A DNA stretch of 30,790 bases from Prorocentrum cordatum (taxonomy: Eukaryota > Sar > Dinophyceae > Prorocentrales > Prorocentraceae), in NCBI GenBank assembly GCA_963575745.1, contig CAUYUJ010008069.1, positions 477,449-508,238 on the forward strand, read 5' to 3'. The position numbers and the translations under genes were made by a program. The first letter of the stretch is position 1; every line of letters begins with the position of its first letter. The notes beneath the pieces are model-generated. The model ran no database searches. It saw only the letters and a list, made by a program, of their open reading frames with translations, and had not been told where the DNA came from. Positions 26,501 to 30,790 of the stretch are shown here, in pieces.

Positions 26501-28083
26501 TTCGGCAACTTGCTATGCTTACACCCTATACAGTTAATGACGGCAGCACTGGAACAGAAGTCGGTTGTGATGTCGGAGAACCCCAGGTCCAGCAGGGTTT
26601 GGTTGGTCCCACAGCTTTGTGATTTACAAAATCGCTTTCAAGGTGAGATGGTGCGTGCTGATTTCTGCCAATATGGCAAGCCCTGGAAGAAGGCCGCCGC
26701 TCTTATGGTTCTCAACCTCCCCGGGACGCAAGACCGCTTTGAAAACGGGTACTTCTACGGGCTGTAGGTGTTCGTGCACGGGAAGACCTCACGTTGAATT
26801 TAAATGTAAATATCCCCCAAGGCGTATTTTGGACGGTCCGTGCTGAACCTTATCCGAAGCAGCTATGCGACGTTTTCGCCCAGGCCATCCTCGACAACAT
26901 CCGTCAACAGTTTTGAGATCACCTGGTTCCCAAAGCGCGCGGTTATGGGTTCGGTGGTTTCCATTGTTTGAGTTTGCCTCGCTCGGCGCGGCGCCCCGCC
27001 GCCGCTGCGACCGCCCTCGGCAACAACGATATCCAGATGATGGGGCAGGACGCCTTGTCTCCGCAGAATCAGATGGGAGGGTTTTCTTTTGGATCCGTCC
27101 AGCCCACCCCGTCCGCCGATTTCTCGGCCTGCAAGCCTTCTTTCAATATGCATTCTGCTAGATACGGATTTCCATCGTTTGAATTTTTCTCGTTCGACGC
27201 GGCGCCCCGCCGCCGCTGCCACCGCCCTCGGCAACAACGATATCCAGGTGATGGGGCAGGGCGCCTTGTCTCCGCAGAAATCAGATGGGAGGTGGCTTTG
27301 GCGCGGGTAGACAGCGAGACGATCATGAGGATGATGCTGTTAATGATGATGGTGTTAATCATGATCATGACGATGCTGATGTTGATGGTGATGATGGTCA
27401 TTATTATGTTCGTGGCTAAAATGACTGGCGGGTACTCTTGTTTGATGACGATGATGATGTTGCTGATGTTGCATGATGGATGGCGATGGTGCCGATGTTG
27501 ATGTTGCTGATAACGATGACAATGGGTGGCAGGACTAGACTGGCCTCAGTGAGGAGGGAAAAGTTAAGGGAGCGTGATCGGTGGATAAGGATGGCCCTCA
27601 CGCGGCATCTTTCGAGCCTGTTGCCATACACACTCGCCCTGGGTAGAAATGCATAGCGATACCAGTGGCGACTATCCTTGGAGCAGTGCGAAGCCTGGCC
27701 CGATTAGGGCCTTAGTTGGTTTGTTCTCCTCCCCCGTGGCGAGTGAAGAATCCACTGGCCGCGGGCACCAGGGCAAGCAAGAGACGGACCCCCGGGTCAG
27801 TTCCAGCAAGTGGGCCTGGCTGCGCCCTCTGGGATCTGGCGGCCTCGTCCATCCGAAGGATCATGCGGCCGCCCCCCTGAGAGAGCACGTGCCCTCTGGA
27901 AAGGACGCCGGTCAGCAGCCTCCAGATGACCTGTTGAAGTTGAGCGCCACGTCGGGGGGCAACAAAGCGACGAAGAAGAAAGCCCACCCGCTCTTCGGTG
28001 CTCATTTCAAGACACCAGAACAGATGGCAGCTTTGGAGGCCAAGAAGGTGCACAAGAGTTTCGCGGACTCCGACGACGAGTAA
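16023..28083 (+). CDS. DEAD-box ATP-dependent RNA helicase, Dbp3-like, at least seven exons (location is a span)
   Basis: Proposed exons: 16023-16174, 16475-17147, 17874-17951, 19385-19438, 19540-about 19701, about 20641-20688 and 27904-28083. The translated exons give, in order, the Q motif (SKPTPIQ), motif I (AKTGSGKT), Ia (PTREL), Ib (TPGR), II (DEAD), III (SAT), IV (IFGLYKKE), V ([10 protein letters not shown]), VI ([10 protein letters not shown]) and a tail with DEKAHAGDL and [11 protein letters not shown]. The [19 protein letters not shown] block and LYKKE motif match yeast Dbp3 and relatives, RNA helicases of ribosome assembly in the nucleolus; that role is inferred. The N-terminus is not identified and the exon 5/6 join is unresolved, with about six residues of the usual T-x-F-F segment missing. 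All motifs needed for ATPase and helicase function are present, so the gene is probably functional. Confidence 0.8.
16475..17147 (+). CDS. Helicase exon 2 (motifs I to III)
   Basis: Contains [13 protein letters not shown] (Walker A), [32 protein letters not shown] and MFSATWP, that is the whole of RecA domain 1 after the Q motif, plus the linker to domain 2 (KHYAPDKK). The exon can end before GTCATT at 17148 as a GT-AG intron of 726 bases, giving [13 protein letters not shown]. However, the codons just after 17147 read VII, as in the conserved [12 protein letters not shown] non-standard join after 17153 would keep that motif exactly, so the splice point is uncertain. Confidence 0.85.
17245..17520. 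repeat. G/T-rich CTTGGG-type dispersed repeat in intron 2
   Basis: Short units such as GCTCCTTGGGAGC, GTCTTGGGCGTC and TTTGGGCCATCT recur. The same style of sequence, in the same orientation, occurs at 28775-29010 (CTTGGGGCC units and GGGCCATCTTA). The rest of the intron (17521-17873) is GC-rich without a recognised gene. Confidence 0.5.
17874..17951 (+). CDS. Helicase exon 3 (motif IV)
   Basis: Encodes [18 protein letters not shown] and LYEKGYTK, the first strand and helix of RecA domain 2. The right limit is fixed by the 7-base direct repeat AAGGTGG (17949-17955 and 19382-19388). A GT-AG intron (17952-19384, 1,433 bases) gives [18 protein letters not shown] across the join, which matches the family. 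The acceptor AG is followed by G. Confidence 0.8.
18130..18440. repeat. ACTCAGACTCA-type imperfect repeat in intron 3
   Basis: Degenerate units of ACTCAGACTCACTCATACTC recur for about 300 bases. They are the reverse complement of the repeat at 13886-14006. Confidence 0.7.
18495..18980. repeat. Diverged modular repeat in intron 3
   Basis: Two modules recur. GTTCGCGCCCAGATT-type sequence followed by GGGGATGTCT begins at 18508, 18612 and 18849. A CAGAGCCCCATGGTCGCC-type module begins near 18576, 18673, 18764 and 18916. The spacing is about 100 to 240 bases and the copies differ by several per cent. No coding content is seen. Confidence 0.65.
19385..19438 (+). CDS. Helicase exon 4 (54 bases)
   Basis: Encodes [18 protein letters not shown], the conserved segment between motifs IV and V. 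Its donor falls inside the direct repeat CGAGGA (19435-19440 and 19536-19541). The GA-AG intron 19439-19539 (101 bases, purine-rich) gives [17 protein letters not shown] across the join. Confidence 0.85.
19540..19725 (+). CDS. Helicase exon 5 (motifs V and VI)
   Basis: Encodes [20 protein letters not shown], the strand [10 protein letters not shown], then [16 protein letters not shown]. These are the Arg fingers and RNA contacts of RecA domain 2. If unspliced, the frame ends at TAA 19723-19725, shortly after GKKG (GLAVRVVA). Family members continue for 60 to 80 residues, and matching tail exons exist downstream, so the true exon end is probably near 19701. AAGGGC at 19696-19701 recurs at 20635-20640 and may mark the join, but it would give a GG-AG intron, so this is unproven. 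Confidence 0.85.
   Translation, partial: DFKATRVTPLIATDVASRGLDINDVELVLNYTFPLTIEDYVHRIGRTGRAGKKGLAVRVVA
19740..20634. other. Helicase intron 5: pyrimidine-rich DNA and (TCTG)n microsatellite
   Basis: From 19730 to 20220 the sequence is rich in CT runs. From about 20432 to 20563 it is a (TCTG)n tetranucleotide repeat with a few changes. It is a microsatellite, not a CRISPR array. No gene is recognised. Confidence 0.65.
20641..20688 (+). CDS. Helicase exon 6 (tail)
   Basis: Encodes [16 protein letters not shown]. The (D)EKAHAGDLV segment is conserved after motif VI in Dbp2/Dbp3-type helicases. The 5' limit could be 20641 (repeat join) or 20647 (after CAG). The 3' limit is inside the direct repeat AAGGAC (20686-20691 and 27901-27906). 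A GA-AG intron of 7,215 bases gives [16 protein letters not shown]. Confidence 0.65.
21011..22770 (+). pseudogene. Gag-like ORF of the DIRS-like element, frameshifted
   Basis: The first part (21011 to about 21720) has [11 protein letters not shown], a hydrophobic segment ([19 protein letters not shown]) and [14 protein letters not shown]. The second part is read in the next frame (about 21850-22060: [19 protein letters not shown]). The third, in the frame after that (22080-22770), has [49 protein letters not shown] and [13 protein letters not shown], then a Lys/Arg/Gly-rich tail. From memory, this combination recurs next to RT and recombinase genes in dinoflagellate genomes. The role as gag is inferred from position and the basic tail. 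Two frame changes break it. Confidence 0.5.
22771..23340. other. Interval between gag-like and RT pieces
   Basis: GC-rich DNA with no convincing protein similarity. It is probably the degraded linker between the gag and RT parts of the same element. Confidence 0.4.
23342..24460 (+). pseudogene. Reverse transcriptase of the DIRS-like element, broken
   Basis: Recognisable pieces are [34 protein letters not shown] (fingers), [14 protein letters not shown] (motif A with Asp), [17 protein letters not shown] (palm helix), [12 protein letters not shown] (position of the catalytic V-D-N box, here after a C run) and [20 protein letters not shown] (thumb). A stop follows 23797. Runs of T, G and C (C18 at 23980-23997, C15 at 24022-24036) coincide with the frame change before motif C. 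Motif B is not found. The enzyme cannot be active. Confidence 0.65.
24461..25020 (+). pseudogene. RNase H of the DIRS-like element, broken by a hairpin insertion
   Basis: First half: [20 protein letters not shown], with the first Asp. Second half, in the next frame: [20 protein letters not shown] (the Glu helix), then [20 protein letters not shown], corresponding to the usual R-W-V-P-S-E-x-N-x-A-D with the final Asp changed to Gly. Between the halves lies a 37-base near-perfect palindrome (24702-24738), at the frame change. Confidence 0.6.
24702..24738. repeat. Short perfect-arm inverted repeat (hairpin) inside RNase H
   Basis: The left arm CTAGCCGCAAAAATGT (24702-24717) and right arm (24721-24738) are complementary except for two extra T in the right arm; the loop is GTT. 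It interrupts the RNase H similarity and shifts the frame, so it looks like a later small insertion. It is AT-rich in the middle, unlike its surroundings. Confidence 0.75.
25039..26085 (+). pseudogene. Tyrosine recombinase-like region of the DIRS-like element, broken
   Basis: The N-terminal core-binding part reads [20 protein letters not shown] followed by [15 protein letters not shown], then [17 protein letters not shown]. In the next frame, [19 protein letters not shown] and PIPLDSP. In the third frame, [20 protein letters not shown]. Near the end, [12 protein letters not shown] corresponds to the usual R-R-Y-E segment, so the nucleophilic Tyr appears changed to Cys (TGC). Three frames and the Tyr change make it inactive. 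The assignment rests on the pattern of the N-terminal helix pair and the R-R-Y-E-like end. Confidence 0.55.
26180..26916 (+). pseudogene. Cytosine-5 DNA methyltransferase-like domain of the DIRS-like element, frameshifted
   Basis: Motif I is [20 protein letters not shown] (26188 on). In the next frame comes [20 protein letters not shown]. In the third frame come [12 protein letters not shown] (motif IV, catalytic Cys codon 26381, with the usual Pro before it changed to Leu), [12 protein letters not shown] (motif VI E-N) and [16 protein letters not shown] last piece, [18 protein letters not shown], ends at TGA 26914-26916 in yet another frame. The order matches C5-methyltransferases, but the target-recognition region and the Q-x-R-x-R motif are not seen. 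It is the final module of the element. Confidence 0.6.
26955..27291. repeat. Direct duplication of about 125 bp, 211 bp apart
   Basis: GCGGCGCCCCGCCGCCGCTG begins at 26988 and again at 27199. Similarity runs from a CCATTGTTTGA-like start to CAGATGGGAGG. In one frame both copies read [16 protein letters not shown], then MGQ, one base changing some residues. It may be a relic of a coding sequence or a simple duplication; I do not recognise the protein. Confidence 0.65.
27320..27530. repeat. GAT-rich imperfect trinucleotide repeat
   Basis: Repeated GATGATG, GATGTTG and AATGATG units. Open frames of Met, Ile and Val here are artefacts. Confidence 0.75.
27904..28083 (+). CDS. Helicase exon 7 (C-terminal tail and stop)
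   Basis: Encodes [19 protein letters not shown], then [16 protein letters not shown], a linker and the acidic end FADSDDE. The P-x-D-L-L-K segment and K-K-K-x-H-x-x-x-G-x-x-F-K pattern match the C-termini of Dbp3-type helicases. It completes the segment begun in exon 6 ([11 protein letters not shown]) over the AAGGAC repeat, and the frame agrees. TAA is at 28081-28083. Confidence 0.75.
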   Translation, partial: DAGQQPPDDLLKLSATSGGNKATKKKAHPLFGAHFKTPEQMAALEAKKVHKSFADSDDE

Positions 28084-28520
28084 GACGTATGGCCGGCCCG
28101 CAATCTTGCGCTCCCCCTGCCCTGCCCTCCTCTCCTTCTTGGCCCCGCCTCTCATCCTTTCGCCCCCGTCTGCTTCTCTTGCAGCTGCTGGAAGCGGTGC
28201 TGGCCCCCTGAATGCTCACGGGGAGGCACCTCAGAAGGCCGCATATGTCTGTAATCGATCTGCGTCCGAGGAAGAGGAGGAGGAGGAGGAGGAGGAGGAG
28301 GAGGAGGAGGAGGAGGAGGAGGAGGAGGAGGAGGAGGGAGGAGGAGGAGAACGTGGGAGGAGGAGAAGGAGGAGGCCGCATGCGGGTTGGAGGAAAAGAA
28401 GGAGGAAACTGCCGATGATGCGCTATGCGGCGTCCCTGGGGCAAGCGGGAGGAGTACCCCCCCCCCGCGGTCGGAGTTTTCGCAAGCAGAGGGAGTAGGA
28501 GAGAGTAGGGGAAAAGGCGA
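28084..28520. repeat. Downstream of the helicase stop: pyrimidine-rich DNA and (GAG)n microsatellite
   Basis: After the stop, a pyrimidine-rich stretch ends in TTCTCTTGCAG (28174-28184), which looks like a splice acceptor, so there may be an intron in the 3' untranslated region or a following gene. From about 28268 to 28375 a GAG trinucleotide run encodes only Glu or Leu strings. No gene is called. Confidence 0.6.
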
Positions 28521-28690
28521 ACCAGGAAATCGGAGGGGCGTGTCATGAAATTCTGAAACGAGACGGGGAATTCAGAAAATGAAGCAGGACAATTCCAGGT
28601 TCGTTAAAGTTATGGATTGTTTCGCCCATTTCCGATTTCCTCGGCTCGTTTTCTAAATCTCCCAGTTCGTTTTCCGCATTCTTAACGGCT
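28521..28690. repeat. Weak inverted repeat, possible small non-autonomous element
   Basis: GGAAATCGGAG near 28524 is complementary to TTCCGATTTCC near 28628. Further partial matches (ATTCAGAAAATG against CGTTTTCTAAATC) suggest two imperfect arms. It is more AT-rich than its neighbours. Confidence 0.3.
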
Positions 28691-28774
28691 CGCGCTTCCC
28701 GACTTGCCCCTCCAGACACGAGGCCCAGCGGAGTCGCCCTGAACGAGGGAGCGCGGCATCATTTGGAGATCTCG

Positions 28775-29010
28775 GGATGCGTGGGTCTCTTAGGGTGTCT
28801 CTTGAAAGCGTCTTGGGGGCCTGTTGCAGGCTCCTGGGGGGCCTCTTGGAGCGTCTTGGGTGCTTGGGAGGCCCCTTGGGGCATCTTGGGGCCCGCTTAG
28901 GAGCCTCGTGGGGCCTCTTGGAGTCCTGTTGGGGTCCTCTCGGGGCCCTCTTGGTGCTTTCTGGGGCTCAGTTTGGTGGTTTTCGGGCAGTCTTGGGCCA
29001 TCTTACAGCA
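28775..29010. repeat. G/T-rich CTTGGGG-type dispersed repeat
   Basis: Many units of CTTGGGGCC, CTCTTGGAG and CTCTCGGGGCCC. Similar in kind and orientation to the repeat inside helicase intron 2. Confidence 0.55.
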
Positions 29011-30572
29011 GCGAGTAAAATGATGCGGCGCCGAATAGACATGCCCCCCCCAAAAGGAATTCGCACCCAAAGCTTGAGGGAAATCTGCACCCATCAGAAA
29101 ACCTGAATAAGAATCATCACACTACATGGACTCCAGATGTCGCTGAAGAAATCCGAGATTCTGCATGAGATCGTGGGCGTCTTCTTGGAGCCTCTTTTCT
29201 TCGTGCAATGTTCGCACATGTGGACCTCGGCGACTGGCTAAGATAATGCCTTGTGTGAGGTCATTGTCTTGGGGAAGGGGTGAGGGGGAGGCGTCGAAGG
29301 GGGATGGAGCTCTAACCTACCCCAGCCCAGAGGGCTGGTAGGATTTCCTGGCTCGCCCCTCGCCCGATCCCTGAGCCGAACAGCGGCGCCCGCGGGGCCA
29401 GCCGTGGCGGGCGCGGCCGCGCGCCGTCGCTCCGCTCCGCGCGCGCGCGTAAGCCTGACCGGCATCTTCCCTCCGCGCATCTGGCGGACGGAAGCTGCAA
29501 AGAGTGGAGCCCTTCCGCTGGGGAGGGCGCTGCCGCCGTCCGCCGCCGCCACCGCCGTGCCGTGGCCGTCACCGCCGTCGGCCGCCGCCGCCAGAGGGAG
29601 CCTTCCGCCGGCACGAGTGGTCATGACGGAAAGGGGTCCTTCACTTCAGCCATGGCGTGTAGGGCACATGCGCTGAGTAGGAAACCAAAGCCACGCGTGG
29701 CATTTGTCCGCCGCTCTACGGTTGATGGAAGATGCCCTTGTGCCCCCTTCTCCTCCTAGGCCCCTCAGTCCCCGGCGCTCCTCCCTCTTACCCCCGGTCC
29801 GGGATCTTCTCGCGGGGGGCCTTGAAGCCGATTTTGCGCGAAATCCTAAGTTTGGGGTTTGATTCCGTTTCTTGGCCGCTGCTGGTCGGCTCCTGTTTGA
29901 GGTGTCAGTGGGCGCAACGGGAGGTGTTACTTCCTCACAGTGACTTGGATGTCCAGGGTCATTAATCCAAATTCATAGGGCAGTGCGGTAGCTAGGTCAA
30001 CATGGCGTCTTGTTCTTCTTATCGTGCCCTTCCTTTCGTTTCTCAAATTCGTGCTGTCACAGCCTAGGTAGCCTCAGCAGGCATCCGTCAAGGCATCTGC
30101 GCTTCTGGGGCCAGCGGAGGCGACCGCCACATGCCTCCGAGGTCGGGATCGTAGGGCATGGTCAACCAAACGCGTTTCGGGGTCATTCCTCGTGCTTCGG
30201 GAATATGTTTTCTTCGTGTGTATCCTTATCGACGACCTGTGCTTGGCATGACCAGCTTGCCCAACTAAGTGCCCACGAGTTGATTCACGGCTCGTCCGTG
30301 CTCATTTGTGCACGATGTGAGCGTGTGTGGCGTTGTGTCGGTTCTTTTTCTGGAGCAGTTCATACTAGTACAAGTTTGATTGCGGTTTCGCTGGTGTATG
30401 TGATATCTGTTCTCGAGCTCATTTGGCAATGTATTAGCAGAATGATGAGCACGTTTCTTTTCGCTGGTGGCGATCGATTCGCGACTGGCTGATTATTGAA
30501 GGCCGCATGGATTCTGGCGCGCGCAAGGCATATTTATGATGCGTGATGCAGTGTATGTTGTGTCTATGTCGT
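29011..30572. other. Interval without an identified gene
   Basis: It contains a very GC-rich patch (about 29380-29610, with CCGCCG runs) that is open in several frames on both strands without protein-like conservation. A short frame at 29137-29241 (MSLKKSEILHEIVGVFLE) looks somewhat coding but is too short to support. From 29650 the DNA is of ordinary composition with no repeat or gene recognised. Confidence 0.45.
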
Positions 30573-30788
30573 TGTCGGGAGGAATGGGTAGCCAGATTCA
30601 GAGTACACTGGTCGTGCCAGTATGAGTTCCTCAGGAGATATGAATTGCGCTAGGGTGTTGACCCCTGGCTTCCGAAGCAGGACCAGAGGGACATGCACCT
30701 CACCACAGCGATGGAGTGGCTGCAGTCTGCGGTATCCCAGCATAAGACGCCTTTCAGGCGCCTGGTGCTGCTGAAACCGAGAATATAA
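30573..30788 (+). pseudogene. Coding-like terminal segment with one in-frame TAG, unknown protein
   Basis: One frame reads REEWVARFRVHWSCQYEF, LRRYELR, TAG (30651-30653), GVDPWLPKQDQRDMHLTT, AMEWLQSAVSQHKTPF and RRLVLLKPRI, then TAA (30786-30788). The amino-acid composition on both sides of the TAG is that of a real protein with amphipathic helices. Three readings fit: a nonsense change (CAG to TAG) in a pseudogene; a splice acceptor at TAG, so that only 30654-30788 is the last exon; or a sequencing error. The protein family is not recognised. Upstream exons were not found. Confidence 0.35.
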
Positions 30789-30790
30789 GA

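Larger units (their letters stand above)
21011..26916 (+). mobile_element. Decayed DIRS-like retroelement (gag, RT, RNase H, tyrosine recombinase, C5-methyltransferase)
   Basis: In order on the + strand: a gag-like protein, RT pieces, RNase H pieces, a tyrosine-recombinase-like region and a cytosine-5 methyltransferase-like region. A recombinase instead of an integrase, and the absence of LTRs, indicate a DIRS-like order. Coding continuity is broken by at least eight frame changes, homopolymer tracts and stops, so it is not an active copy. Terminal and internal complementary repeats typical of DIRS were not found by eye. Gag, recombinase and methyltransferase pieces each step forward through the frames in the same direction. 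Confidence 0.7.
20689..27903 (+). other. Helicase intron 6 (7.2 kb) carrying a DIRS-like element
   Basis: The donor begins GACCTC and the acceptor ends AAAG before GAC, with the 6-base direct repeat AAGGAC at both ends. About 5.9 kb is a decayed retroelement. The remainder includes a purine-rich part (20800-20910), a duplicated segment (26955-27291) and GAT-rich DNA (27320-27530). The stretch 27649-27903 is open in the exon 7 frame but shows no helicase similarity and is treated as intron. Confidence 0.6.

Noticed and set aside
27649-27903. N-terminal extension of the exon 7 frame as a separate gene
   Set aside because: No similarity or protein-like pattern is seen, while the part after 27904 joins precisely to exon 6.
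28260-28420. Poly-Glu open frame
   Set aside because: It is the (GAG)n repeat; nothing protein-like flanks it.
29238-29676. GC-rich open frames on both strands
   Set aside because: They are Ala/Arg/Gly-rich in every frame, as expected from composition; no conserved motif.
1-30790. Dinoflagellate spliced-leader relics upstream of genes
   Set aside because: No copy of the conserved end of the leader was found by eye, so there is no sign that the genes here came from reverse-transcribed messages.

Overview
The window looks like nuclear DNA of a dinoflagellate (Symbiodiniaceae, Polarella or Prorocentrum type; the species cannot be told from here). The reasons are: high GC; every recognisable coding segment on the + strand; a split DEAD-box helicase gene whose best exon joins imply GA-AG as well as GT-AG introns, with short direct repeats across the splice points; and two retroelement types, a giant LINE-like element and a DIRS-like element carrying a cytosine-methyltransferase domain. 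No bacterial operon, tRNA, rRNA or CRISPR array was seen.

Positions 1 to about 13,860 hold a LINE-like (non-LTR) retrotransposon. Four open frames follow one another: a coiled-coil ORF cut by the left edge (2-457), a secretory/membrane-like ORF (629-2314), a further ORF (2110-3171) and a giant ORF of about 3,450 codons (3021-13385). The last two frame changes are both in the -1 direction and occur within overlaps. The giant ORF carries an ADP-ribosyltransferase-like fold signature, a Cys-rich segment, an AP-type endonuclease, a reverse transcriptase (FVDD box), a CCHC knuckle, RNase H and a C-terminal coiled coil. Scattered through the element are 13 small hairpins of one design: a complementary outer stem of varying sequence, one unpaired C on the 5' side, a 3-bp inner stem and a T-Y-C-A tetraloop. 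They lie in different reading frames, mostly in linkers between domains, and were not found outside the element. This is the most unusual signal in the window.

Positions 13,750-16,020 are repeats: a (CT)n tract, a GAGTCTGAGT-type repeat, a 152-bp tandem array, TATCTTA-rich DNA and (CAT)n.

Positions 16,023-28,083 appear to be one gene, a Dbp3-like DEAD-box RNA helicase in at least seven exons: Q motif (exon 1), motifs I to III (exon 2), motif IV (exon 3), the linker to motif V (exon 4), motifs V and VI (exon 5) and the C-terminal tail (exons 6 and 7). The 7.2-kb last intron contains a decayed DIRS-like element (about 21,011-26,916) with gag-like, RT, RNase H, tyrosine recombinase and C5-methyltransferase segments in many frames.

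Positions 28,084-30,790 are mostly unannotatable: (GAG)n, a weak inverted repeat, a CTTGGGG-rich repeat also present in helicase intron 2, and a GC-rich patch. A coding-like segment with one in-frame TAG lies at the right edge (30,573-30,788).

All homology calls come from reading motifs by eye; no search was run.
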